Assembly: GCA_026075535.2 (NCBI GenBank)
Contig: AP026541.1
Span: 6,200,001-6,264,000, forward strand
DNA from: Tricholoma matsutake
Lineage: Eukaryota; Basidiomycota; Agaricomycetes; Agaricales; Tricholomataceae
Length of the DNA stretch: 64,000 bases
Direction: 5' to 3'
Shown here piece by piece: positions 1-13,000 of the stretch (positions are counted from its first letter, which is position 1; each line of letters opens with the position of its first letter). The notes under the pieces are model-generated. The model was not told the origin of the DNA. It made no database searches and saw only the letters and a program-made list of their open reading frames with translations. The position numbers and the translations under genes were made by a program.

Positions 1-3000
1 GCACGAAATGTTTGCTGCACAAGTTGAAGCACGACTTGGATCGGGCGAAGGAACCTCTGCCAAAGGTCCTGACATGAAAGTATGGAACAGGGGAAAGGGG
101 TTGGATGATGTGGGTGTTTCATGTCGTGCCAGAGTTATCGCGTTCCTTACCCACGCTTCGTATTATAGGTCGATTGGCAACTGGTTGAATTTTGCTATCC
201 ACCCATCATCATTTCTCGATCCAGCAAATCTGGATATGATCTGCGGTATACAGTTGAATCTAGCAATGATAATATCGCACACAAGGGCGTCTTTTTGGTG
301 GCATTTGGTTTACGGTACAAATCTTACTGCGCTAATGTCGGCCGGAGCTTTATTGTGGATCCGGATCCAGTATGTTGGGGATGATTTCACCTATATGTCC
401 ACTATTGACATTCCTGTAGGATCAAGAAGCACGGTATAATTTGTTGCTGGCATTGCAGACAGAATTGCTTTCCACGATAAAGAATGGCGTTTCAGCTCGT
501 GAAGCTTACCTACATGCCGTATCCTACATCAAGGACAAATTGCCAGAACTGGAGAAGCATTTTGTGAAGAACATCGGCTTTGGCGTGAGTCTAGTCTTCC
601 TTGATGTTGAACTGTCGAACATCTCTTGGTGTAGACGGGGGTCGAATTTCGTGATTCTGCCTATGTTTTATCACCCAAGAATCCGCGAATCTTGAAGACA
701 GATATGATTCTCAATCTTGGGGTGGGGTTCTCTGATTTAGTCGATAATGGGGGTCAAAAGTATGTGAACATGGCTGTTCCTCAACATCTATTATTGAAAA
801 CACTTCCTCGCAGGTATTCCCTTCATCTTGTCGACACCATCAGAGTCGAGTCAAACAAGTCTTCGCTTCTTACAGAAGGAACAAAATCATCCAAAGACAC
901 CTTATTTTTCTTAACTCCCGAAAGCGAAGATGAGAAGCCGAAAAAAAGTGCAAGGCAACCTCCTGTGCTTCCACGCTCCAATGGATCGCCTCCAAAAAAA
1001 ACTGTCGGTGGGAAAGTGTTGCGAAATCAAACACGCCGAGCCGTTCAAGACGAGGTACATATGACTGCTGCGGCCAAATTAGCGGAACATCAACGAGAAT
1101 TACGCGAGAAGTTGCAAGCCGATGGACTGCTAAAGTATTCGGAAGACGGTGGAGGTACTGGAGGCAAGGAGGGCAAAGGGTGGAAAAAATTCCAGAGTTA
1201 CAAAGGAGAAGGAGGGTTGCCTGCGGAAGTCGAAAAGTTACGGGTAGGTCCTAAAGCACGGTTTAACATTGCTGTTACTTACATTGGTGTAAAGATTTTT
1301 GTCGACCGCAAGGCACAGACAGTTATCCTACCGATGCATGGGTCAGCAGTACCTTTCCATATCAATACTATAAAAAATGCCAGCAAAAATGACGAGGGCG
1401 AGTTTACCATTCTTCGCATCAATTTTCAGACGCCAGGTCAACTGGCAGGAAAAAAGGAAGACACAGTCAGTCAGTTCAATACACCGTTCATGTCCCTTTT
1501 AACGATAGCTATTGCAGCCGTTCCAAGACCCAGATGCTACTTTCATTCGCTCGGTCTCCTATCGCTCGCCGGATGGCCATCGTTTCGATAATATTTGCAA
1601 GCAGATCACAGACCTGAAAAAGGAAGCAAACAAACGAGAGCAGCAAAAGAAAGAGATGGCTGATGTCATTGAACAAGGGACACTTACTGAAGTGAAAGGC
1701 CGTCGACCTATAAAAATGTCAGAAGCCTTCGTCCGCCCCGCATTGGACGGTAAACGACTACCAGGGGAGGTTGAAATACATCAAAATGGAGTCCGCTACC
1801 AATCACCCCTTGGATCACAAAAGATTGGTCAGCATTCGAATAATCTTTGACAACGAATCAGACTTATACCAAGTTCACAACAGACATCCTATTCAGCAAT
1901 GTCAGGCATCTCTTCTTCCAACCATGCGATCATGAGCTACTGGTCATTGTGCACTTGCACCTTAGAGCACCGATTATGATTGGGAAGAAGAAAGCATTGG
2001 TATGTCTTATAGGCGGGTGATTTACGCATGTGGCCAACATTGATGACAGGATGTACAATTCTTCCGCGAAGCAACAGATGTCCAGTTTGACGAAACAGGA
2101 AATCGAAAGAGAAAACATCGTTATGGAGACGAAGACGAGATTGAGATGGAGCAACAGGAACGGAAACGGAGAGCATTGTTGAACAAAGAAATTAAGGCGT
2201 TTGCAGAGAAGATTGCAGAGGCAGCATCAGCTTCGGTGAGTCGTTTCGTCGTGTATTCTCGTTTTCCTTCTCATGATATGAGTGTCAGAACGGCGATACT
2301 TTGGAACTCGACATTCCATTTAGGGAACTCTCATTTGAAGGAGTGCCATTTCGCACCAGTGCCCGTCTCCAACCGACTACTGAGTGTCTGGTCCATCTTA
2401 CTGATCCGCCCTTCTTGGTTGTAACGTTGTCCGACATTGAAATCGCATCGTTGGAGCGCGTCCAATATAGTTTAAAGCAATTTGACCTCGTCTTTATCTT
2501 CAAAGACTTCACAAAACCACCTTTACACATCAATTCAATACAGAGTTCCCAGATGGATGATGTCAAGAATTGGTTGGAGTACGTAATGTTGTCGATGCTC
2601 CTTAGACATTGCCTGATGAGGTTGCCGGACCAGTTCTGTAGACATTCCGATGAGCGAAGGCCCTGTCAACCTAAACTGGGGTCCTATTATGAAGCATATT
2701 AACGAGAGTCCCTATGACTTCTTTCAACAGGGTGGATGGAGTTTCCTCGGTGGCGCGGGTGGCGCAGTGGTAAGTACATCCTTTGTCAGTTGGTCTCGTT
2801 CTGATCTGCTACTAGAGTGACCACTCTGACGGTTCTGACTCTGAATCAGAATTCGAGGCCGATGAGGATGATTTCGATGAGGCTGAGAGCAGTGACGATG
2901 CTAGTGATTTTGATGATTCAGCTGGCAGCGATGAGAGTGGCTCTGATTTTGGTGGCGACGGCGAGAGTGATGGTAGTTACATTTTTCTTGAGCGTGGTCT

Positions 3001-3223
3001 TAATACTCAAAATTTGCAGGTGATGATTGGGACGAGTTAGAAAGGAAAGCTGCAAAATGTATGGGCTCTTTCGTTTACTGTTCTTACTATGTTTTGACAA
3101 TATGCCGCAGCGGACCTCAAACGTGCTGAGGGTACGAAGAAAGGAGGAGGGTCCGATTCTGACGATCGGCCGAAAAAGAAATCGGCGAAAGGCGCGAATG
3201 GAAAGAGTAAGAGCAAACGATGA
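1..3223 (+). CDS. SPT16: FACT complex subunit Spt16 (5' end outside window)
   Basis: Large subunit of the FACT histone chaperone, which with Pob3 disassembles and reassembles H2A-H2B/DNA contacts ahead of polymerases in the nucleus. The reading starts inside the N-terminal peptidase-like domain ([10 protein letters not shown], then [12 protein letters not shown]), continues through the [17 protein letters not shown] block, the central Spt16 block ([13 protein letters not shown] near 1180-1210), the PH-like middle domain ([15 protein letters not shown] near 1550-1590) and an Asp/Glu/Ser-rich acidic tail (2815-3000). It ends with a basic Lys/Ser-rich run and TGA at 3221-3223. Several short introns interrupt it (for example about 585-700 and 2760-2816). 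The true start lies left of position 1. The acidic tail is the usual histone-binding end of the family, so the 3' part looks complete and functional. Confidence 0.95.
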
Positions 3224-3301
3224 ATTAGGTCAGCAGATATTCAAGACAGTATATAATCATTCTCTACAACACATTTTCTCTTGTATTCGTTTGTAATGAT
3301 G

Positions 3302-4446
3302 CTATGCATATGTTGAGCTTTCTAATGCTACAATGAGCTGATCCGCTGTCTGAGGCTTTTCCTTCATGCTGACATTGATATGGACCTGTAATGAGTGCTC
3401 TCGCCAAAGAAATGCACCCATCATTGCCGCCCCCGGTCCAAATACTGGTGTGGCAAAAGCACTCCAAGCAGCAAACAGGACCAGTTGTCTCCTGCTGCTC
3501 GCAAACCAATATGTGGCCAGAATAGAAGAAGCAAAAGCGACAGCAAAGTCCCACTTCAGCAAATGGTGAACTCCATGTTCGATAGTCGTTGGAAGGATGG
3601 CAATGGATGGTATAAATACCCTTCCAAGTATGCGAAGGTCATCTCCTATGATAGGCCAAATTGTCGCGATATGGATGGAAGAGCAAAGGAGGAATGTGGC
3701 AATATAGAAGTTTCGAATAGTTTGATAACCCGACTGGGGATACCTGGACAGGGGGCGGAATAGCAGGTGCATACGTTGAGCTAAGGAAATATAAATCGGG
3801 AAAGGTTGCCAGATGGCGGTAACATAAGGGTCGTTGAGTACCAGCATGCCAACGGATGGTATGGCAGCCCCGGCAATAATACCAAAAACAATGGCTTCTG
3901 CAGCAGCTTTGGATATGTTGGTCCCAGGATTTGGATGACGAGGCTTTGTTCCACCCGTCAAAATGAAAATCAGCCAATACAACGGCATTGTCAACCCAGC
4001 TGTCATTATCTGGCATAGGATGCCAAAAAGGACGGGATAGGCGATGAATTGACTTCGACCTGCCCGCCAACCCTCGACCGCTGGAACCACGACGAGAGGG
4101 GCGCCGACACCAATGAAGTACGTGGCAAAAGCGAGCGAGTCGTGAAAATTAATTGCTGTTTGGAAAAATGTGACCAGTGAACAAATAACACTGTCTACGG
4201 CGTTAAGACCAACGTAGCGAAGACGGTACGGGGCAGCTTCCACGAGTTCAGAGGCACATGCGTTTGCGATTGCCACGTCGAGGCTTGACTGGTATATATG
4301 TCCGAGAACGAAGTGACATGCGACAGCACCAAGAACAGAGAAGACGAGGAAGGGCAAGATGACATCTGTATCATGATTACAGTGGTTCAGTATGCGACTG
4401 GGAACTAAAGCAGGCCATAACTACCTCGAATGATTGCTCGGCCCAT
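3302..4446 (-). CDS. multi-pass membrane protein of unknown function
   Basis: Two exons on the minus strand: a 22-nt first exon (4425-4446), an intron 4366-4424 with GT and AG ends, and a long exon 3302-4365, giving about 361 residues. I chose the ATG at 4444-4446 because the long exon has no ATG at its upstream end and the splice restores frame (start MGRAIIRDVILPFLV). The protein is very hydrophobic with about seven to eight likely membrane segments, a Gly/Pro-rich loop after residue 150 (GGTKPRHPNPG) and a short soluble tail (SMKEKPQTADQL). I do not recognise a named family. Such proteins occur in fungi as orphan integral membrane proteins, and nothing here shows a transporter motif. It converges on SPT16 with 78 bp between the stop codons. 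Confidence 0.7.
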
Positions 4447-4521
4447 ACTGCAGTGGCAATTGATTGACAACTAATTATGTACATAGATAGTACTTGAGCT
4501 TGAGCCGTTGACTAGCTCACT

Positions 4522-4788
4522 CTATCGCTCCTTCAATAATTTTTTCAATCTGCTCCTCACGTCTGACTGCACACGCTTGAAAGCATCCTTTTTTACGACG
4601 GGTTCGATCCTTATATTTCTGGGCCATAACTCCCCAGAGGTCTCCTTCTGTCGCATAAGAACGTTTACGAGCGTAGTTTTCCCCATATCACGATTTTGTG
4701 GTGCAGGGGGGAGAGCAATTTTCTTGTCAGGAAGCTGGAGGGCTTTTCGTGGTATAATTTGGACCAAGCGAACCATCGAGGGCCGCAT
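4522..4788 (-). CDS. small basic protein, 88 aa, unknown
   Basis: A single open frame with ATG at 4786-4788 and TAG at 4522-4524. The product is 88 residues, strongly basic, with an N-terminal arginine/hydrophobic stretch without acidic residues (MRPSMVRLVQIIPRKAL) that would suit a mitochondrial presequence, a middle PQNRDMGKTTLVNVLMR block and a Lys/Arg-rich C-terminal helix (RSRLKKLLKER). I do not recognise the family. The composition recalls small mitochondrial ribosome or assembly proteins, but that is a guess. It sits between the membrane protein gene (same strand, 75 bp downstream) and HRQ1 (divergent, 180 bp between start codons), and fills the gap well, which favours a real gene over chance. 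Confidence 0.5.
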   Translation of the reverse strand: MRPSMVRLVQIIPRKALQLPDKKIALPPAPQNRDMGKTTLVNVLMRQKETSGELWPRNIRIEPVVKKDAFKRVQSDVRSRLKKLLKER

Positions 4789-4853
4789 TGCGAGAAAATA
4801 GCTAGACAGTAAGGCAAGCCGTCAGAAAAGCACAACATTGTCAGAACTTGAAA

Positions 4854-4861
4854 TGACGTTA
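4854..4861 (+). promoter_or_regulatory. TGACGTTA CRE-like site
   Basis: The octamer TGACGTTA lies in the 180-bp divergent gap between the small basic protein gene and HRQ1. It keeps the TGACGT core bound by ATF/CREB-type bZIP factors. The same core recurs in three other divergent gaps of this window. Confidence 0.35.
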
Positions 4862-4968
4862 CAATTCAACGTAGAACTAAAATAAGTAGAACTCCGATAT
4901 CGTGCATAACCTGTTGTTATGTAAATAACCAGAGGCTGTAGACAAACATTCAAGTGACTTCAACTCGC

Positions 4969-7900
4969 ATGAAACGTGCAGCAAGGGAAGCAACTGCTAA
5001 GAGCGACGTTGTTAGAAAGCCACTCAAAAAACATAAACCATCCTCAAACCAAAATGGAGGGAATAACTTGACGGAGCCACTCGTGTGGCCGGACTACTTT
5101 CTTTCAGTTTGTCCATTTTCCTGCCACATAGTAGAACAAAGTTGTTCATTTCTTCTTTAAACAGCGTTTTAAGGTACGTAGTTAAGTGTGATCTGAGATA
5201 TGCTGTTAACGTTACTGTATATTCAGGTGTTCAAAGTACGCCTATGGTATTCATTTTTATGGGACACAATATAGATCCCCAAGTTGTTTTATTCAGGCCA
5301 TCAACACGGTCCTTGGGTTTGTATCTTCAAGGAAGCAACTTGCGACCACCTTTCCAGTTGTGCGGTTGTCCGTAGAAGCTCTTCTCAAACAGTGCGTGTT
5401 TTTTGTTTTTTTGTTTTGTTTTTCCATTTATGCATCGGCTTACAATTATACCCAAGTCCGCTCGACCTTGAAATCGTAGCCGAGTTGAAGTGATCAGTCT
5501 TCTTCTTTCTGCAGTGGATTGCTGAACTTCAAACCAGAGCATTACTGCCTGATATGATCAAATTCTCCTATATTCCCCAAAATGAACTACGCATACATGG
5601 GGACTCTCATGCCGATATTCGTGAAGCATCTGCGGACTTCACATTTTCTCCAGGCTCTTCTCCTCTTCCATCCCTCAATAACACCGGCGGAGATGTCGAG
5701 CATGTCCTCGTTCTTGATTTCGCAGACAACTCAAAAGGAAAGAAACGACAAAGCAACGGGTAATCAATTCGTTTAATATCTTCCAATAGTATAATAGTTT
5801 ACTTTCTCTGTTGCTGCTGATCAGGTTAGCCCCTCCGTCGTCATTAGCGCCTTCGGCTGTCAAGGCATTAATAGAGAAGAGAAACGGAAGGTTTCGCCAG
5901 GCGGTGGATGAGTGCGAAGGCTCGACTGATTATCGAATTAGTCCCTAACATCTCAGATAGACTTCTTTTAGCAACATCAGGCACAGATGATGCCGTTAGG
6001 CTCCTCCAAGCGGCTGCGAAAGCGCATATACCTGTCAATCCCTCTGCTTCTTTCTTTGAAAAGAAAGAGCTGGCGCCAGCACAACTAAGTAAGCAGCCTG
6101 CCATTACTGATGTCATTGCAGAAGCACAGGAGCAGGTCTGGTACAAGGGTCAGATCGTTGAAAGCCGCGTCATCGATCCTGTTGAAGGCCAAACAGGTAA
6201 GTGACCTGAATAGTAATACGTTAACTTACTGAAGGTCAATCTTGATGTAGCGCCGTTAGAACCGCCCCTTTCCCCTTCAATTTCAATGTCATTAAAGGAC
6301 GCCAGGAAGATCCAGATGCTATACCTCCATCAAGTTTTGGCGATCCATGCACTTAGACTGGGAAAAAATGTCATTGTCTCAACTGGTACTGCCTCAGGCA
6401 AAAGTATCATTTATCAGGTTCGCACCGGCTCATTCTTCATTTGTTTGCCCTGAGTCATTCTCGGCAGGTCCCCATCCTGCAGTTCCTTGAAGCGGACCCT
6501 AGTTCTACAGCCATTCTCGTTTACCCTACCAAAGTTCTCTCTTCCCTAATTCTGAAAGCGCTCAAGTAATAAATTTACTTCCTAGGCACTAGCTCAGGAT
6601 CAAAAAGTGGCTATGGAACAACTTATATGGACTTGTCCCGGACTGCAACATATACAAGTACAATTTTTATCTTAACCAATGTTCGTGTTATTGCTTATGT
6701 AAACAGGTTGCAACATATGATGGGGATACTACCCAAATGCTCCGTGAAGGTATAGTAGTGTAACACTTCTTTCTACGGTGTTTGACTATTGTGTAGAGAT
6801 CCGGGAGTCGGCTTCAGTGATCTTCACCAACTTTGTCGGTCTCTTTCTTAGTCATGTGAATCGAGATGTTTAATCGAACTTGAAGGATATGCTACATTCC
6901 TCTGTATTGCCTCACGAAAATAGGTGGCGAAAGTCAGTTCATTCTGTGGCAGTACTTTGAGTGTTGTTTATGCTATTTCTAGATTTTTCAAGAATCTGAA
7001 GGTCAGTCGAGCATACAAAATGGTATTCCTCAGCTATTGAGCTTCGACAGCTTTTTGTCATTGATGAATTGCACTACTACACGGGTCTCCTTGGGAGGTA
7101 GGCATACCCCCAACACGGATTCCAGTTCGTCCTGATGTCTGTTGCAGTCACGTTGCTCAAATAATTAGGCGGTTCCGCAGAGTATGCGTTGCAGTAGGAA
7201 GTATATCCATCTTCACAAGTATCCAAATGAAGCTAACAATTCTCTTAAGATCGACACACCCAATTCATTTCGTGCAGCGCAACAATATCGAATCCTAGGG
7301 TCCATATGAAAAACATAGTTGGACTTGAACTTGCTGACATTACAGTAGTGACCGAAGATGGTGCACCGTCTGGACAAAAACATCTTCTCATATGGAATCC
7401 GCCTTTCAGAGATGCAATGGCGCCGAGCCTGGGCCGACACAGCTCGCTCTCGGAGGCAACTGGTTTGATGCGATTTTTAATGAAACACGGAATCAGAGTT
7501 ATACTTTTTTGTAAGGTAATTATCATCGTGGTATGCCCTGTGACATCAGTTACTCATGGAAATCAAGACTCGGAAGGTCTGCGAATTGGTGATTTCGTGC
7601 TTTGGGGGTAGACGATCTGGTTTTAATGGCAATCGTATCAGGGGATGAAAACGATCCGTGCAGATTTAAGTAATGAAGGTCGTCTCGATGTTTTGGAGAA
7701 AGTAATGCCATACCGCGGAGGTCAGTGTCCCCCTTGTTCGACGGAACAAATAGTTGATGAATTTCGTTCATATGGTAGGATATTCTCAAGAAGTATGCTT
7801 GCTTTTTAGTGGATAATGGCTGATGCCCATGTTTTACCAAAGGATCGCCGTCGCATTGAGCGGGACGCATTTAACGGCCGACTCCTTGGTATAATCTCTA

Positions 7901-9965
7901 CAAATGCCTTGGAACTTGGGGTAGACATCGGTGTGTTAGATGCCGTCATCATGCTTGGCTTTCCCTCGACAATTGCTAGCTTTGTCAGTTTTCTCCTTTT
8001 TTGCCACATCACGACTTCTGAGAATTTGCTTCAGTGGCAACAAGCCGGCAGGGCTGGTCGTCGATCGCAGGACTCTCTTGTTGTGTTTGTCGCTGATTCT
8101 TTGCCCATTGATCAACATTATGTGGAGAATCCTGGACAACTATTCGACAAAACCACTGATGACCTCATCGTAGACCTTGAAAGCAAAGTTATACTAGAAG
8201 GTTGAACGCCGGATCTCCCCATCTCTTTATCGCTTACACTCTTGATTGCTAGCTCATCTGCAGTGCGCTGGGTATGAGATGCCATTATCATTGGAGGATG
8301 AAAAATACTTTGGGCCTATGACACGTGAATTGTGCGAATCGTATCTCCTGAGAGATGAAGACGGATGGTAAGACTTACACCATACTCAAGGATCTTCCGC
8401 TGGAATACTTTGTCAGGTATCATACCCACCCTAAATTTTTGCCATATCCATCAAACCATATTTCAATTCGTACGATATCCTGGCAACCACAATTTTCTAT
8501 CTAACACGCAGGATAGGTGGTATCCAAGAGGACAAGTATGCAGTGGTAGACGTTACAAGGATCGATGTAGGACGAGCACCCTCAATCCTTGAAGAAGTCG
8601 AAGTCTCTCGAGCAATGTTTGAAGCTTACGAGGGCGGCGTCGTTCGTACCCATGCTTCGGAGCCGGCGCCAGATTCTAACATGCTGTACCAGTTCATGCA
8701 CCAAGGATTGACGTTCATTGTACGCCTCAGCGCTATCCCCTTCGATTAACTCAGGCAGCTTTTCGCAGGTGAAAGAAGTCAGCCACGATTCAAGATTAGT
8801 CACCGTTATTCGAGCTGACGTCAACTGGATCACGTCACCGAGGTACGTCGAAACATCAGTATCTTAGGACTGTTTGACCGGTTGCTCTAGGGATTTCACG
8901 TAAGGCTTATTTGTTGACGTTATCATAACTATCAAGAATGGGGTTTTGCAGCAACGTGGATGCCGTTCAAGCGTATCGCATCAAGGAAATAAAGGGTTCT
9001 CCGTATCGGGCATGTTATGGCAGTATGTGGATAGCCCTCATGATCCTAATCTCAGTTTTTAAAAATTGGTGGCAGAGATCGAAGTAGTGATCAAGGTTTT
9101 TGGTGAGGCATTACCACCGCTTACCCTCCTGCGATTTTGACCTGTGGACTAGGTTTTTTCAAGATCAGGTAAATGCCGTTTAGTCTATAGTCTTTGTTGA
9201 CTGCTTATATGTTGCAGAGACAACGTTATTTTGGATACTGTTGACCTTTATACCCCAACCTGGGAACATGACACGACCGGGCTATGGATCGATCTTCCAA
9301 AAATCCTCCTAGACCTATTCAAAATAAAGCACATTAACCCCGCAGAAGCCATCCACGCTGCTCAGCATGCCTTCCTGAATAACTTTTGCTTGTCACAAGA
9401 CATGCAAACTGAATGCAAAGCTGCAGAAAAGGAATACAAAGCTAAAGAGACCAGCCGAAAGAGGCCGGCGAGGTGAGGTTCTTTTTTCTGACTTGTTGCG
9501 AACGATGCGAGGACGAATTTCCAGACTTATATTCTATGACGCCATCGGGAAAGGTGGTGGAGTGGCTGCCAAAGCTTTTGATAATGGTTTGACCTATTTA
9601 TCTTCGTTGAACATACTTTAATCAGTACAACAAGTTCATAACATTGTCAAGAAGGCTTACGAAACTGTTATATCTTGCAATTGCGAACAGGGTTGTGCCA
9701 CTTGTGAGTCGTCCCAGCAGGAAATTTGTTTACTGTAATAACAAATGTGGAGCTTCTAGGTGTGCAGAGCCCTGCATGCAAGGAGGGCAATCTGGTATGT
9801 TCGAAGATTGGAGCATTTCTGGTTTTACAGACTGTGCTTGGTTTTGAGATTGATTCTACCAGTATTCCATTTCAGGGTGATGGCGCTCAATCCTTGAATA
9901 CCATTGTTGCGGCATCTCCTGTTCATGCCATAGACGGGATCCAAGAAGAAACAGACATAAGATAA
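4969..9965 (+). CDS. HRQ1: Hrq1-type RecQ4-like 3'-5' DNA helicase
   Basis: Superfamily 2 helicase of the Hrq1/MrfA group, involved in interstrand crosslink repair and genome stability. I start at ATG 4969 because WPDYF, typical of the family N-terminus, follows in frame. In order: AINTVLGFVSSRKQLATTF (about 5300-5355), a UBA-like region, Walker A GTASGKS (about 6385-6405), motif Ib TNFDMLH, DEXH box DELHYY (about 7062-7077), motif III FISCSATISNP, motifs V/VI (STNALELGVDIG, then QQAGRAGRR near 8040-8070), and a C-terminal MZB/DUF1998 region with four clustered cysteines (CNCEQGCATC, then VQSPAC, about 9680-9780). There are about 20 short introns and roughly 1,100 residues. Odd points: the exon ending in VMPYRGG (about 7720) cannot be joined in frame to the next one (LPKDRRRIERDAF) with GT-AG ends, and another awkward junction lies at 5890-5960. 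It ends 44 bp from the convergent SCYL2 gene. Confidence 0.9.
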
Positions 9966-10009
9966 CCAAGATTTACAGCATCACTCTCATGTAATGTGTA
10001 TGATTATTG

Positions 10010-13000
10010 CTATGATAATGGATCGAAGTCGCCCCAGTCATCTTTTGACAACTTCTTGGATGAATTTACCCAAGAGGGCTGTGCAGGTTTTGAAGGAGCA
10101 AGCATACCTCCCGGAGATAGTGGAGTTATGGGAAGGGCTGGCACAGCAGGGAGTTGTGGAGGGTTTAGTGTACCGTATATGGGCGGCGTGTTAGCCATAT
10201 TTTGCAGTGTTGACTTTGGAAGTAGAATATTATAGTCTGGTTTCAATTGCGTGGTAGAAGGCAATGCCTGAGAAGGACCACTGGTAAAACTCGACCGTAT
10301 TTGTGCACTGGCCGAGAAAGAATGTCGCGTCTCGGAAACAGGTTGAGAAAACAGTGGTCCACTGAAGGTCGGCGGAGCAAGTGACCTTGTGCCTAATTGT
10401 GGTGATTGCACTGGAGCGAGACTCCTTGCAGACAAAGCGGATGAGTGGACATCAGGTTGTAAAGACGATGAGACTCGAATTGCAGGAGACTTGGAAGCCT
10501 AAGACGACACTGTGAGAAGAGCCTACAGTGTTATGATGTAAGATCAGATACCTCGTCGCCGTTAAAGATACTGCCCCAGATATCGTTGTCCCAGGATTTG
10601 TTACCGTCGATCATGGTGTCCGCTTTGATTGAAGCGCCATTTGCTCTGCCCACGAGGTTTTCAAAATCGACACTACCTCCGTAGGGCTGAGACCCAGACG
10701 AGCCACTGACTGAAGTTGTTGAGCGATCTTCCAGGCGTTGAGAATCTCGAAGGAATTGAGCATGTTCCTTTTCAACTCGCTGGCTCAGCTTCTGAATTAC
10801 TGTCATGAAGCGGTTGAATTGTTCCAAGTTGAGTACTGAGAGGCACATAAAGAACTGAGGGTATAACAAAAAAAATTGAAACATACATGGTCCCATTGAC
10901 ATAGCCCACAGTTGAGGCAAGACAAGAGTTGCAACAGCCTCGCGGTCTACCTTGAAACCCATCGCTTCCTGCACTGATAACGTAGTCACCTAAAAGATTG
11001 TTAGTCCCGCGAGATGCAGTTCTAACATCGGAATAATACCATCACAGAAGGTTCTTTAGTACGTATCTTAGATAACAACGGCACAAGTTTTTGAGTCAAG
11101 CTCGACTATGAAACCACTTTAAATTATTCAGACAAAACACGGTAGCAGAAACACAGACCTGGTCGAGTGTTTTTACCATTGCAAGAAAAGTTACAAGAGT
11201 TGCCACTTTGACAGTCAAAATCCGAGTCCTGGTGAATACCAGCTGTACGAGGAAATTTGTCGCCATATTGACATGCTGGGTAACTAAATGTAACTCACAG
11301 CCACCCGTGGAAAGAGAACGCCTTGCACTTCTGCGTAATCGATGGTTTCACAAAGGTCTGGAACGACTTTCAAAGCCCTTTCTTGTACCTGTTGATCGCA
11401 GAGTTCGGTCAGAAAATCACAGCTGGATACGAGGTGGACTCACGACTGCATGATCAGATTCAAGGGCATTATATACTAGGGGTAACACATCTATATGGTG
11501 GTTGTATGTTGGCAACTTGAGCCACGGGATGCTACTCACGATCTTTAAATACGGCTTTGTCCGTCTTGCTCTGTAGCATCGAGAGGTTATCCAACAAAGT
11601 AAGCATATTCTGCGGTGGATCTTTGATGCTAAACAATGGCTTGAGGCTTGGTAAAACAGTGCTAGAAAACTGGTTCGGGGAAAGTGCCGTCGAGATAGCA
11701 AAGACATTGGGTAGGATGTACGGAAGTAGGCTGTTGTCTTTCATCTGTGGCATGCGTTTGTTAGTATCTGTGCTCTTGACCGGGGGGGAATGCAACTTCT
11801 TCCACTAGGGTTGGCAGGATCTTCCGGGTCCGAAGGCCTTCTGAGAACCTATCCAAAACATTGACGAGTCCCTTCATGAACGATATCTTCTCTTCCCTGG
11901 TCTTTGAAGTGAAATTGGACCGGTCTAGGAAGTTAAGAGTCGAAATAGGTAAAGAAGAAAAGAACGGATGAGACGGAAGAGTTGCGGGAGTCGGTCTATT
12001 ACTTGCGTGTCGAGTGACGAGAGAATTAAGCAGGCCTGAAATATTACTGAAAATATGAACACCGCTTCCACATGAAATAGCTTTACCCTGTAGATCACGA
12101 TCCAGGCTTTCCATCCCTGATAAAGGTTGTCCGGCGTTGGCTCGCAAGCCCCCAAGACTACCGTGGGTCTTAAAAGGAGTTCGTCCCTTGCAATGGACTG
12201 CATATATGACACAGCCGAGAGAGAACATATCCGATGCAGTCACGAGAAGTTCATCGAGGGCGTATTCTGGCGCTGTGGTTATTTATGGGCAGTGGAGTTA
12301 AGCACGATGCGAGGCTCATAGGTTATTATCTTTACCCATATAATCGAATGAACGCTGGACATATCCCGGGGCACGCCCATCAAAGGTTGGGAATTCCCAG
12401 CGTGTGGGGGATCCGCCGGGGCCAAGTAGTGGGATAGTTAGACCTAAGCCTGAGATCTTCCAGTCACCCTACGCACTCACTAAGGACCGTTTTATGGGAA
12501 ATTATGTAAGGACTAACAGCACCATTGATGATGATACTTTCCGGATTGATATTTGAGTGTATCAGCTGGGCCGAGGTGTGAAGGAATGAAAGCCCTTTGC
12601 ACACTTGAAGAATGCCTTTTTGTATCTGTCAGATTTATGAATCAGCAGTTTGTCAGGGCCTCTCAAAAAGTTTATGTACCTCAACTTCATCTAAGTCGAC
12701 TAACGATGAATGTTTCCCAGATCCCTGTATGGATAGCTCTAGAGATGATGATATTAATTCTGTGGCAAAAACCAATTCACTTCGGGTCTCCTCCAAAGGT
12801 TCGACCATTTCTGCAGAAAAAAATGTGAAAAAGATCCCTGATGTTCATGTATGTGCTCACCTAGGATGGATGGATGCCGGAGCCTTCCTAATGCAGAAGC
12901 CTGAAAGTCAGGGCTCCATTGAGCAAAAACAAAGTGATAATCGACAGTTGCTCAACCTCTGCCTTCAACACCTCAAGAGTTCTCTCCCTTGCCAAAGGGC

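Noticed and set aside
4590..4612. GGTTCGATCC, like a tRNA T-loop
   Set aside because: No acceptor stem or anticodon arm could be drawn around it, and it lies in the small basic protein gene.
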